Shown piece by piece: positions 18,048 to 26,644 of a stretch of 64,000 nucleotides of DNA. Numbering within the stretch: the first letter of the stretch is position 1; each line of letters starts with the position of its first letter. The notes below the pieces were generated by a model, which saw only the letters and a program-made list of their open reading frames with translations, made no database searches and had not been told where the DNA came from. Made by a program: the position numbers and the translations under genes. Source of the stretch: Simplicispira lacusdiani (lineage in GTDB: Bacteria; Pseudomonadota; Gammaproteobacteria; Burkholderiales; Burkholderiaceae_C); the NCBI RefSeq assembly GCF_003604195.1, contig NZ_QXGR01000001.1, positions 248,001 to 312,000 of the forward strand. The letters run 5' to 3'.

Positions 18048-18308
18048 TTACTTGTAGAACACCTCGACCGCGCCCTTGAGCGTGATCATCAGCGGCTTGC
18101 CCTTGCGGTCCACCGTCTTGGGCGAGGGCACTTTCACCCAGCCTTCGCTGAGGCAGTACTCCTCCACGTCGCTGCGCTCCTTGCCGTTGAAGCGGATGCC
18201 GATGTCGTGCGCGAACACGGCGCGCACATGGTGGGGGCTGCGCGGGTCCACCGAGAGGCGGTCGGGCAGGGCGGGGCGGTCGCTGGCGGAAGCGGTGGTG
18301 TCGGTCAC
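18048..18308 (-). CDS. DUF3297 family protein
   Basis: 86 residues, cytosolic, no signal. The whole length fits the DUF3297 family: LPDRLSVDPRSPHHV, a central DIGIRFNGKERSDVEEYCLS, and a C-terminal KGKPLMITLKGAVEVFYK. No biochemical role is established for the family that I know of. It is 26 bases downstream of rdgC on the same strand and may be cotranscribed with it. Confidence 0.88.
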   Translation of the reverse strand: MTDTTASASDRPALPDRLSVDPRSPHHVRAVFAHDIGIRFNGKERSDVEEYCLSEGWVKVPSPKTVDRKGKPLMITLKGAVEVFYK

Positions 18309-18334
18309 GGAAAAGTCCTGTCGAAAAATGGGGT

Positions 18335-19333
18335 TCAGAAGGGGGCGGATTCGGGGTCGATGTCCACGGGCGCCGTCGCCGGTCCGGTCACGGTGTGCCC
18401 CGCGCCGGAGGCCGCCACCGCAGCGGCCGCGCTGGCGATGCCGCTCTCGGCCTCGCCGCCCAGCGCCTCGATGAGGTCGGGGATGAGCTTGCTGAGTTCG
18501 CCCGTGGCGATCGCCACGTCGGTGTCGAAGCCGCCGTCGTCGGCGGCCTTGTCCTCGAACACCGTGTCGAGGAAGGACACCTTCTTGAGCTGCAGGCCCT
18601 CGGTCAGCATGAAGGACACGCGGTCATCCCAGGTCAGCGCCAGCTTGGTGGGCAGCTTGCCTGCGGCGATGTGCGCCTGCACCTCCTCGATGTCGAGCGG
18701 GTGGCGGGCATAGCGCACCACGGCCTTTTCCTCGTCGGCGGCCTTGAGCTCGCATTCGCGGTCCACGGTGAAGCCCACGGGCGGGTCCTGCTCCTTGAGC
18801 CAGTGCGACATCGCCGCCTGCGGCGAGGTCTGCGTGTTCAGCAGCGCCACGGCGAAGCCGGGCGGCAGCAGTTCCACCAAGCTGCTCACCACCTCGTCGG
18901 CGCGGCCCTGGCTGGAGGTGTCGAGCACCAGGGTGCGCGCCTCTGGGTCGATCCAGATCCACATCGATCCCAGCTTGGTGAAGGCCATGGGCAGCAGGTC
19001 GAGCTTGGCTTCGTCCTTGAGCTCGCGGGTTTCCTTCTTGCCGGGCTTGCGGCCGGTTTCCTGCTCGATGCGTTCGGCCTTTTCCTTCACCCGGCGCGCC
19101 AGCACCGAGCCGGGCAGCACCTTGGACTCGACCATGAAGCGCAGCACCCACTGCCCGCCCACGGATTCGGCCAGCGGGCCGTGCTGCTCGCCGCGTGGCG
19201 GCACGAAGCCCCAGGAGCGCTCCTGCGTGGCGCCGCACTCCATGAATGGCGCCTTGGCCAAGGCCTCTTCCACCTGCTCCAGACCGATCTGCCACTGCGG
19301 CGCGATGCGGTACACGATCATGTTCTTGAACAC
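18335..19333 (-). CDS. rdgC: Recombination-associated protein RdgC
   Basis: 332 residues from a GTG at 19333 (VFKNMIVYRIAPQW), chosen because RdgC proteins start M-F-K-N and AAAAGG lies at suitable distance; a GTG two codons upstream and longer in-frame starts are less likely. Family members form a ring-shaped dimer around double-stranded DNA and restrain RecA. Visible landmarks: WGFVPPRG, PGSVLARRVKEKAERIE, LPMAFTKLG and LDIEEVQAHIAAGKLPTKLA, colinear with the family. The Ala/Thr-rich tail after about residue 300 is low-complexity. Followed by the DUF3297 gene. Confidence 0.93.
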   Translation of the reverse strand: MFKNMIVYRIAPQWQIGLEQVEEALAKAPFMECGATQERSWGFVPPRGEQHGPLAESVGGQWVLRFMVESKVLPGSVLARRVKEKAERIEQETGRKPGKKETRELKDEAKLDLLPMAFTKLGSMWIWIDPEARTLVLDTSSQGRADEVVSSLVELLPPGFAVALLNTQTSPQAAMSHWLKEQDPPVGFTVDRECELKAADEEKAVVRYARHPLDIEEVQAHIAAGKLPTKLALTWDDRVSFMLTEGLQLKKVSFLDTVFEDKAADDGGFDTDVAIATGELSKLIPDLIEALGGEAESGIASAAAAVAASGAGHTVTGPATAPVDIDPESAPF

Positions 19334-19435
19334 GGACACCCTTTTGTTTCTGACGGATGGGACGCTGGCTGCAGCAGCCTGCCGGGCCGCCATTGTCGGC
19401 GCTGGCGCGGCCAGACCGGCCGCCTTCCGAATAAT

Positions 19436-19491
19436 GCTATTAATTTTATAGCTACCGGCGCAATGCGATAGAGCTTAAAACCGCTATTTTC
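19436..19491. repeat. AGCTAT/AGCGC intergenic repeat, copy 5
   Basis: GCTATTAATTTTATAGC (19436-19452), CCGGCGCAATGCGATAGAGC and CCGCTATTTTC follow in order. It lies in the 300-base gap between the divergent rdgC and Spy-like genes. Apart from this I see only a candidate ribosome site (AAAGGACT) there. Confidence 0.7.
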
Positions 19492-19633
19492 TTTGGAAAC
19501 CCGGAGGTCTCGCAGGACAGAACTTTACACAGCCTCAACCAATGTGCACGGCGGCGATACACGGGCGGCGCACACTGGAATCCAGCCGCTCGCACGGTCG
19601 TGCCGGCGGATCCATTCCTGAAAGGACTACTCC

Positions 19634-20176
19634 ATGGCCACCTCCCTGACCCGCCGCTTCGCCACCACCGCCCTGCTGGCCGCCCTGGCCCTGCCGGCCC
19701 TGGCGCAAAACGCCCCCCAGCCCGCCGCTGGCGAGAACAGCGCCCCCACCGCCCAGCAGCGCCAGCCGCGTGATCCAGCCCGCATGCGCGAGCAGATGCA
19801 GCAGCGCATGGAAAAACGCCACGCGCGCCACCTGGCCGACCTCAAGGCCAGCCTGCAGCTCACCCCCGCGCAGGAAGGCGCCTGGGCCGACTTCACCAAG
19901 GCGATGCAACCTCCGAGCCGCCCCACCCCCATGGACCGCCAGGCCCTGGCCCAGCTCAGCACGCCCGAGCGCATCGACCGCATGCGCACGCTGCGCGCCG
20001 AGCGCGCCGCCGAGGCCGACCGCCATGGTGAAGCCACCAAGGCCTTCTACGCCACGCTCACGCCCGCGCAGCAAAAGACCTTCGACCAGCAGACGCTGCG
20101 CCAGCACCGCCATGGCGGCCCGCGCGACGGCAAGGGCGGCGGCCACCACCACCACGGCATGCGCGGCATGCAGTAA
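19634..20176 (+). CDS. Spy/CpxP-family periplasmic LTxxQ protein
   Basis: 180 residues. Signal peptide about 1-24 (cleavage after PALA). The mature protein is helical and strongly basic/acidic, with two LTxxQ motifs (LTPAQEGAW near residue 76 and LTPAQQKTF near 143) that define the Spy/CpxP chaperone family acting on unfolded periplasmic proteins. The tail is His/Gly/Met-rich (GGGHHHHGMRGMQ), which could bind metal. Preceded by AAAGGACTACTCC. It runs in the same direction as the PagL-like gene 109 bases downstream, suggesting an envelope-stress pair. Family call good, partner unknown. Confidence 0.85.
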   Translation: MATSLTRRFATTALLAALALPALAQNAPQPAAGENSAPTAQQRQPRDPARMREQMQQRMEKRHARHLADLKASLQLTPAQEGAWADFTKAMQPPSRPTPMDRQALAQLSTPERIDRMRTLRAERAAEADRHGEATKAFYATLTPAQQKTFDQQTLRQHRHGGPRDGKGGGHHHHGMRGMQ

Positions 20177-20285
20177 GGACCGGCGCGCGCCGGCATGGCG
20201 CCGGCGCCACACCCGGCCCCATGCCGGGACGATGGTCGGTACACTCAAAACAGTGGCGCCCCCGCGCCGATGCGAGGTACCTTCC

Positions 20286-20867
20286 ATGTTCCCTGCCCAC
20301 CCCCTGCGCCGCCGCGTCCCCCTGGCCACGGCCTGCGTCCTGGCCCTCGCGGCCAGCGCCCCGGCCCATGCCCAGGCCGACCTCCGCATGGACGGCCCCA
20401 GCGTGTACCTGCAGGGCGGCGTCGCCCGGGACGACACCCAGGCGCTGACCATCGGCGCCACCCTGCCCTGGCGCAACGGCTGGCAGAAGGAATGGTGGGG
20501 CGGCGTGGTGCAGGGCCACTGGGATTTCTACCTGAGCCAGTGGCAGGCCGACGGCGCCACCGGCCGCGTGCACAGCACGGTGCTGGGCGTGAGCCCCACG
20601 CTGCGGCTGCGCCACGGCGGCGGGCACGGCGCCTGGTTCACCGAAGCGGGACTGGGCATCAACTACGCCAGCCCGCGCTACGAGACGCTGCACAAGGCCT
20701 TCAGCACGCGCTTCAACTTCGCAACGCACCTGGCCGTGGGCTTCAACCACGGCGCGCAGCGCCAGCATGAGTGGCAGCTGCGCATCCAGCACACCTCCAA
20801 CGGCGGCTTCAAAAAGCCCAACCCCGGCCAGAACTTCGTGCAGCTGCGCTACGCGCTGCATTTCTGA
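20286..20867 (+). CDS. PagL-like lipid A 3-O-deacylase (acyloxyacyl hydrolase family)
   Basis: 193 residues. Signal peptide 1-29 (APAHA), then amphipathic beta strands ending in the Phe-terminated outer-membrane signature (VQLRYALHF). The catalytic His-X-Ser is visible as His169-Thr-Ser171 in IQHTSNGGFKKPNPGQNF. Pseudomonas PagL has its third catalytic residue, Glu, 12 positions after the Ser; here that position is Asn183, with Gln182 before it. The family removes the 3-linked acyl chain from lipid A at the outer membrane. This copy could be altered or inactive. Fold assignment good, activity uncertain. Confidence 0.82.
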   Translation: MFPAHPLRRRVPLATACVLALAASAPAHAQADLRMDGPSVYLQGGVARDDTQALTIGATLPWRNGWQKEWWGGVVQGHWDFYLSQWQADGATGRVHSTVLGVSPTLRLRHGGGHGAWFTEAGLGINYASPRYETLHKAFSTRFNFATHLAVGFNHGAQRQHEWQLRIQHTSNGGFKKPNPGQNFVQLRYALHF

Positions 20868-20929
20868 CCCTGTCCATCCCCTCTCCCAGCCTCCCGCCGC
20901 GCGGGTGGGCGCCGTGCGCCCGGCCGATC

Positions 20930-21136
20930 TGTGGACAACCCTGGTGACAGAACTGGCATAAAAGACAACTTATCCACAGAAAATGGCAAGCCCTCCGGGT
21001 TGTTCATGCCGGCGCGCGCCGGAAACAGCCCTCCGCCCACACCCTTTTGGGCGATGCAAACCCTTGGCGGCATTGGGAAAAACGCCCTTGTCCACAGAAA
21101 CCGGGCGACTCTACTACTACTGCTATTTAAATATAG
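20930..21136 (+). other. Origin-like module 1 (DnaA boxes, DnaA-trio, AT-rich)
   Basis: DnaA boxes: TTGTCCACA on the minus strand at 20930-20938, perfect TTATCCACA at 20970-20978, and TTGTCCACA at 21088-21096. Fourteen bases after the last box comes CTACTACTACTGCTA (21111-21125), a DnaA-trio tract, running straight into TATTTAAATATA (21124-21135). Box, short GC spacer, trio and AT-rich DNA in this order is the unwinding element described for bacterial origins. That this is the chromosomal origin is inference. Confidence 0.65.
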
Positions 21137-21327
21137 AAGTCAAAAAGAACAACCAGAAGCCCCGTCCAGGGCGCGGCAAAAGCCGTGGCATGCCGACGGA
21201 TTCCTTTCTTTTCCGGGCGCCGCCGGGTGGAGCCCCGGCATGCCCGGCCGGTTTTTGGGGGCTGACCAAGCCAGGGGCCTGGCGTGGGGCTCGCCACCGC
21301 CGCAATGGCCGTGTTGGCCCGCGCCTG

Positions 21328-21535
21328 CCTGGACAAACATGGGGACAAATCCGGCATAACCCGTGACTTATCCACAGCGCTGGGCCTTTCTGGGGATTTG
21401 TCCCCGTTCCGGGAACGGCGGGAAAGGGGCGGCGCCCACAGCCCCTTCCCGATCGCAAGTGCGCGCCACGGCAAGGGAAAAGCAGCTTGTCCACAGAAAG
21501 TGGCGCGGCTTACTACTACTACTATGTATTCATAG
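21328..21535 (+). other. Origin-like module 2 (duplicate of module 1)
   Basis: A degenerate minus-strand box at 21340-21348 (one mismatch), perfect TTATCCACA at 21368-21376, TTGTCCACA at 21487-21495, a 15-base spacer, then TACTACTACTACTA (21511-21524) and TGTATTCATAGAAAAG. Box-to-box distance is 119 bases against 118 in module 1, and the two modules are offset by 398-399 bases. The sequence between boxes is not conserved, so the shared geometry suggests selection. Confidence 0.65.
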
Positions 21536-21618
21536 AAAAGAAAGTAAGAGAAAGACAGCCGTTCTTTCCCGTGCCCGGGGCGCGCGCCGGGCGTGGACCG
21601 CCACGGGGCCGTTCCGTG

Positions 21619-24600
21619 TCAGTGGACCGGCAAGCGCAGCAGGGGCTCGATGGCGTCCAGGGGCAAGGGAGGGCTGAACAGGTAGCCCTGGAAGGCCGTG
21701 CAGCCCGCCTGCAGCAGCATGGCGTGCTGCTCGTCGGTTTCCACGCCCTCGGCGATCACGTCCAGCCCCAGGCTCAGGCTCAGGGCGATGATCGTGTCCA
21801 CGATGGCCGCGTCGTTCGGGTCGGTGAGCAGGTCGCGCACGAAGCCCTGGTCGATCTTGATCTGGTGCAGCGGCATGCGCTTGAGGTAGCTCAGGCTGGA
21901 GTAGCCGGTGCCGAAGTCGTCGAGCGAGAAGTTCACGCCCAGCCTGCGCAGGGCCGTCATGGTGGAGATGGCCACGTCCATGTCCTCCACCAGCAGGCTT
22001 TCGGTCAGTTCCAGCTTGAGCTGGTGCGCTGGCGCCTCGTTGATGGCCAGGGTGTGGGCCACGTCGTCGATGAAGCCGGGATCGCGGAACTGGCGCGAAC
22101 TCACGTTCACGGCCATGGTCAGGCGGCCCAGCACGGGGTCGTCTCGCCACCTGGCCAGGGTCTTGCAGGCCATGTGTAGCACCCAGCGGCCCAGCGTCAG
22201 GATGAGCCCGGTCTCCTCGGCCAGCGGGATGAACTGCGCGGGCGGGACCAGGCCGCGCTCCGGGTGGTTCCAGCGCAGCAGCGCCTCCACGCCCACGTAC
22301 TGGCGCGATGCGTCGACCTGGGGCTGGAAGTGCAGCAGGAACTGGCCCTGGGCCAGCGCGGCGCGCAGGTCCGATTCGAGCGCCGCGCGCGCGCTCACCA
22401 CGGCCTGCATGTGCGGGTCGAAGAAACGCAGCGTGTTGCGTCCGGCCGTCTTGGCCTGGTACATGGCCAGGTCGGCCTGCTTGAGCAGGTCGAGCACGCT
22501 GGTCTGGTCGCCCAGGAAGGGCGCGATGCCGATGCTGGGCGTGCTGCGGTAGTGGTAGCCGGCCAGCTCGTAGGGCGCCGACAGCGCCGAGAGCACCTTG
22601 TCGCCCACGGCACGGGCCTCCAGGGCCAGGGCATCGGGGTCCGGGTGCAGCCCTTCGAGCATGACCACGAACTCGTCGCCGCCCAACCGCGCCACCGTGT
22701 CCACGGCGCGCACGCAGGCGTTGAGGCGCTGGGCCACCTGCTGCAACAGCAGATCGCCCTTGTCGTGGCCCAGGGTGTCGTTGAGCGTCTTGAAGTTGTC
22801 CAGGTCGATGAACAGCAGCGCCCCGCCCTGCTGCTGGCGCTGCGCGGTGCCCAGGGCCTGCTGCATGCGGTCGAGCAGCAGCATGCGGTTGGGCAGCCCG
22901 GTGAGGGTGTCGTAGAACGCCAGGCGCTGGATCTCGCGGTCGGTGGCCTTGCGCTGGCGCACGTCGGTGTTGATCTCCAGGATGGAGTCGGGCTTGCCGT
23001 CGTCGCCACGCACCAGGGTCCAGCGTCCTTCCATGTCGATGTCCTGGCCGCTCCGGTGGTGCTGCACGATCTCGCCCGCCCATTCGCCCTGGGCCAGCAC
23101 GGCCGCCGTGGCGCGCAGGAAGGCGGCGCTGTCCGGATAGAGCAGCGTGTCGATGGGCTGGCCCAGCGCCTGCTCGCGGGGCCAGCCATAGACCTGCTCG
23201 GCGCTGCGGTTCCAGTAGGTCACGCGGTTCTGCAGGTCGCGCACCACGATGGCGTCCTGCGCCTTGTCCAGCAGCGAGGCCTGGCGGCGGATGCGCGTGT
23301 CGGTCACCTGGCGCTCTATTTCCGCCGAGGCGCGCGTGGCGAAGATCTGCAGCGTGGTGGAGACGAACTCGGCATTGGCCAGCGGCTGGCGGAACAGCAC
23401 GAAGATCAGCCCGGTCGGCGTGCCCGTGCTGTCACACAGCTGCTGCCCCGCATAGCCCTGGGCCTGCAGCCGGTTCACGATGGGCGATTCGGGGTAGCGC
23501 AGCGCCAGGCCGTGCGTGACCACGTACTGGCGCTGGGCCAGCAGCTGTTCGCTGGGCGTGTGCTCCAGGTCGTATTCGATGTTGGGGAGCAGTTCGCCGT
23601 TGGCCACCAGGGCCAGCGAGACCACGCGCGGTCCGTGGCCCGGCTGCTGCGGCAACAGGCGGGCCACGGCGCCCACCTGGGCGCCCAGCGCCTCGGACAT
23701 GTTGCGCGCCAGTTGTTCGAAGAACTCGGTGCCCGTGGCGGCCGAGACCGCCGCCGCCATCTTCAGCACCGACGCCTGCAACTGCTGCTGCTCCTTGCGC
23801 GCGCGCAGGCTCATGATGCCGAAGGCCAGGTCGTTGGCCAGTTCCTGCAGCAGCGCGCTCTCCTCGGGGCCGATGTGCAGCACCTCGGGGGCGTAGAGGT
23901 AGAGCAGGCCGAAGGTCTGGCGCGCGGTGCGCAGCGGCAGGCTGATCACGCCGTGGAAGCCATGGCCCCGCATGCGCTCGGACAGGCCGCTGAACGCGGG
24001 GTCGCCATGCAGGTCGCGCACGATGGTGGGCCGGCCCGTGCGCACCGTGATGCCGGCCGGCCCCTGGCCGCGTGGATCGGTTTCCGACCAGGACACTTGC
24101 AGGCCCGCGAGGTAGTCGCCGTGGTCGCCGGCGTGGGCCACGATCTCGATGGTCTTGTCCGCGTCGTCGCGGGTGAAACCGACCCAGCCCAGGCGGTAGC
24201 CGCCGATTTCCACGACGGTGCGGCAGATGGACTGCAGCAGCGCCGTCTCGGAGGTGGCGCGCACCAGGGTTTCGTTGCAGTTGCTGAGCATCTGCTGGGC
24301 ACGCGCCATGCGCGCCAGCTCGCGCTGCGTGCGCAGCCGCTCGGTCACGTCGGTGGCCATGACCTGGCGTGCCCGCTGGCCGTTGAACATGATGCCGCGC
24401 GAGGACATCTCCATGTCCATCACCGTGCCGTCTTTGCGCCGGTGGCGGCCCATCACGTTGTCGCGCCGGGCCTCGTGCGCGATGGCGGCGACCTCGTCGT
24501 GCAGGTGCGCGCGCTGGTGGGGCAGCCACAGGTCGTGCACGCTCATGCGCAGCAGCTCCTCGGCGCCGTAGCCGTAGAGCGCCTGCATGGCCTGGTTGAC

Positions 24601-26466
24601 GGCCAGGAAGCGCAGGCTCTCGTCCTGCGCATAGACCCACATGGGCTGGGGATGGGCGTCGAACAGCAGCTTGTACTGCTGCTCCGAGGCCTGCAGCCGG
24701 TCGGCCACCTGGCGCAGCTGCACCATGGCGCCCAGCGATTCGGCCAGGATCTGCAGGTGCGCGAGGCTGCGCTGGCCGAACGCGCCCGTGTGGTCCGAGG
24801 TGAGCTTGATCGCGCCCACCACGGCACCGTCCACGCGCAGCGGCACGGCCAGCGCCGCGCGCACGCCCTCGCGCTGATAGTTGCGGCCCAGGGGCCAGCC
24901 TTCGCCCTGGATGTCGTTGCACAGCACGGTGCGGCCCTCGCGCAGGTCGGCCCACAGCAGGCTGTCGTGCAGCGGCAGGGCGGTGCCGGCGGGGCGCACC
25001 ATCTGCCCGGCCGAGGCCTGGGAGACCAGCCGGTCGCCGTCGAGCATCTCCACCATGGCGCCCGTGGCGCCGCTGGCGTGCAGGGCCGTCTGCGCCACCA
25101 GCGTGAGCACTTCGTCCAGCCGCATGGACAGCGAGGAGATGCGCTGCTGCACCCGCACCAGCTCGGCATGGATGCGCGCCTCCTGCCGTGCCTCCAGGTC
25201 GGCCAGCTTGCGCGCGCTGATGTCGCTCATGCCGCCCACCATGCGCAAGGCCTGCCCCTGGGCGTCTCGAATCACGAAACCCCGGTCAAGGATCCAGAGG
25301 TAGTGGCCGGCGTCATGCCGCAGGCGGTATTCGGACTGCCAGGTGGTTTCCGCGCCGCGCACCGCGTCCCGCAGCGAGCGGATGACGCGCTGGCGGTCCT
25401 CGGGGTGCAGCCATTCGGCGTAGGTGTCGGCATCCGGGATGGTGGCGTCCTGGGGCAGGCCCAGCATGTCGCGGAAGCTGGCGCTCCACCACAGCGCGTT
25501 GGTGCGCACGTCCCAGTCCCACACGGTGTCGGTGGTGGCCTGGGCGACGAGGTGGAAGCGCTCGTCGCTGACGCGGCGGGCCATGTCGGCCTCGTGGCGC
25601 TCGGTGATGTCCTGGAACGCGCCCTGCACGCGCACGATGCGGCCCTGCGCGTCGCGCACGGCCTGGCCCACCGTGCGCAGCCAGACCGGCGCGCGCCCCG
25701 GTACCTGGGCGCGTGCCTCGATGTCGAAAGGCCGGCCCTCGCGCACGCAGGCCGCGAAGGCCCGGCGCACGGCGTCGCGGTAGGGCGGCGCGTACAGCCG
25801 CAGCGCCTTGCGCACCGTGGGCGCCTGGCGGGTCAGGCCCAGCGGCGCGGCGATGTCGTCCGACCAGGCCAGCGCCATGCCCGGCAGGTCCACTATCCAG
25901 CCGCCCACGCGGGCGATGCGGCCGGCCACGCGCAGTGTCTCGGTCTGGGCCAGCAGCCGGGACTGCATGCGCTCGCGCTCCTGGCGCAGGGACAGCAGCG
26001 CCAGGGCCTGCTGCGCCAGGGTGCGCAGGGCCTGCAACTGGTCCGGCCGGGGGGCGCGCGGCTGCGTGTCGAACACGGCGATCGTGCCCAGCGGCAGGCC
26101 CTCGGCGGTGACCAGCGGCGCGCTGGCGCAGAAACGGATGCCCGGCGGCCCCAGCACCAGCGGGTTGCCGGCGAAGCGCGGGTCTTGCGTGGCATCGGCC
26201 ACCACCACGGGATCGCTCCGGCCGTCGAGCCAATGGGAGCAGAAGGCCGCCGGCAGCCCGAATTCCCGCACCGGCAGACCGTGGGCGGCCTTGAACCACT
26301 GGCGGCTGCCGTCGATGAAGCCGATCGCCGCCATGGGCGTGCCGAAGATGCACGCGGCCAGCGCCGCGAGCTGGTCGAAGGCTTCTTCAGGGGGGGTGTC
26401 GAGGATGGAGCAGGCTTGCAGCGCCTGCAGGCGTGCCGCTTCCGTGAAGGTGTGCCCGGCCGCCAT
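21619..26466 (-). CDS. Multi-sensor diguanylate cyclase/phosphodiesterase (GAF, PAS, GGDEF, EAL)
   Basis: 1615 residues, no membrane segment seen. Approximate order: GAF (10-165), PAS (180-290), PAS (300-420), GAF (430-590), PAS (600-720), GAF (730-890), GAF (910-1075), PAS (1085-1190), GGDEF (about 1195-1360), EAL (about 1365-1610). The cyclase motif RLGGDEFVV is intact, with an RxxD inhibitory site (RAVD) five residues before it. The phosphodiesterase carries EALLRW, NVSSRQF, ELTES, DDFGTGYSSL, KIDQGFV and EGVET, all intact. It should make and/or degrade cyclic di-GMP under several cytosolic inputs. It ends at the border of the origin-like region. Start chosen at the first ATG of the GAF frame. 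Confidence 0.93.
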   Translation of the reverse strand: MAAGHTFTEAARLQALQACSILDTPPEEAFDQLAALAACIFGTPMAAIGFIDGSRQWFKAAHGLPVREFGLPAAFCSHWLDGRSDPVVVADATQDPRFAGNPLVLGPPGIRFCASAPLVTAEGLPLGTIAVFDTQPRAPRPDQLQALRTLAQQALALLSLRQERERMQSRLLAQTETLRVAGRIARVGGWIVDLPGMALAWSDDIAAPLGLTRQAPTVRKALRLYAPPYRDAVRRAFAACVREGRPFDIEARAQVPGRAPVWLRTVGQAVRDAQGRIVRVQGAFQDITERHEADMARRVSDERFHLVAQATTDTVWDWDVRTNALWWSASFRDMLGLPQDATIPDADTYAEWLHPEDRQRVIRSLRDAVRGAETTWQSEYRLRHDAGHYLWILDRGFVIRDAQGQALRMVGGMSDISARKLADLEARQEARIHAELVRVQQRISSLSMRLDEVLTLVAQTALHASGATGAMVEMLDGDRLVSQASAGQMVRPAGTALPLHDSLLWADLREGRTVLCNDIQGEGWPLGRNYQREGVRAALAVPLRVDGAVVGAIKLTSDHTGAFGQRSLAHLQILAESLGAMVQLRQVADRLQASEQQYKLLFDAHPQPMWVYAQDESLRFLAVNQAMQALYGYGAEELLRMSVHDLWLPHQRAHLHDEVAAIAHEARRDNVMGRHRRKDGTVMDMEMSSRGIMFNGQRARQVMATDVTERLRTQRELARMARAQQMLSNCNETLVRATSETALLQSICRTVVEIGGYRLGWVGFTRDDADKTIEIVAHAGDHGDYLAGLQVSWSETDPRGQGPAGITVRTGRPTIVRDLHGDPAFSGLSERMRGHGFHGVISLPLRTARQTFGLLYLYAPEVLHIGPEESALLQELANDLAFGIMSLRARKEQQQLQASVLKMAAAVSAATGTEFFEQLARNMSEALGAQVGAVARLLPQQPGHGPRVVSLALVANGELLPNIEYDLEHTPSEQLLAQRQYVVTHGLALRYPESPIVNRLQAQGYAGQQLCDSTGTPTGLIFVLFRQPLANAEFVSTTLQIFATRASAEIERQVTDTRIRRQASLLDKAQDAIVVRDLQNRVTYWNRSAEQVYGWPREQALGQPIDTLLYPDSAAFLRATAAVLAQGEWAGEIVQHHRSGQDIDMEGRWTLVRGDDGKPDSILEINTDVRQRKATDREIQRLAFYDTLTGLPNRMLLLDRMQQALGTAQRQQQGGALLFIDLDNFKTLNDTLGHDKGDLLLQQVAQRLNACVRAVDTVARLGGDEFVVMLEGLHPDPDALALEARAVGDKVLSALSAPYELAGYHYRSTPSIGIAPFLGDQTSVLDLLKQADLAMYQAKTAGRNTLRFFDPHMQAVVSARAALESDLRAALAQGQFLLHFQPQVDASRQYVGVEALLRWNHPERGLVPPAQFIPLAEETGLILTLGRWVLHMACKTLARWRDDPVLGRLTMAVNVSSRQFRDPGFIDDVAHTLAINEAPAHQLKLELTESLLVEDMDVAISTMTALRRLGVNFSLDDFGTGYSSLSYLKRMPLHQIKIDQGFVRDLLTDPNDAAIVDTIIALSLSLGLDVIAEGVETDEQHAMLLQAGCTAFQGYLFSPPLPLDAIEPLLRLPVH

Positions 26467-26644
26467 GGTCAGGCCCCGATGGTGGCGCCGCGCCAGGCCA
26501 GGTCAGCGTGGGGTATCGGGAGCCGGAGCGAGCGCATGGATCGAAGCGGTCTGGCAGGTCAGCGACCTGCCCAACTATGAAGTTGCTGCCGATCCTACAC
26601 GCACGGGGCGGCCGCCCGCATCGAGGTTTACCCAAAACCCGGGC

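Larger units (their letters stand above)
20868..21618. other. 751-base intergenic region without a gene; origin-like
   Basis: No credible reading frame. It lies between the convergent PagL-like and GGDEF-EAL genes and holds two tandem modules of DnaA boxes, a DnaA-trio tract and an AT-rich stretch, listed separately. It also has GC palindromes: CCGGCGCGCGCCGG at 21009-21022 and CCGTTCC/GGAACGG at 21404-21418. The remainder shows nothing I can name. Confidence 0.7.

Noticed and set aside
21111..21524. CTACTACTACT tracts read as microsatellite or CRISPR-like repeats
   Set aside because: Only two short tracts, each fixed at the same distance from a DnaA box; no spacer-repeat array exists. The DnaA-trio reading explains the position better.
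26553..26571. GGCAGGTC/GACCTGCC hairpin downstream of aroG as terminator
   Set aside because: Perfect 8-bp stem with 3-base loop, but no T-run on either side; kept only as an unexplained palindrome.
22264..26580. Very long plus-strand frame opposite the GGDEF-EAL gene, rich in His, Arg, Ala and Gln
   Set aside because: It is the low-stop antisense shadow of a gene with clear domains; composition is what high-GC antisense frames give, and no domain or ribosome site supports it. The same holds for the other large antisense frames over copA, fdsA, dinG-like and yidC.
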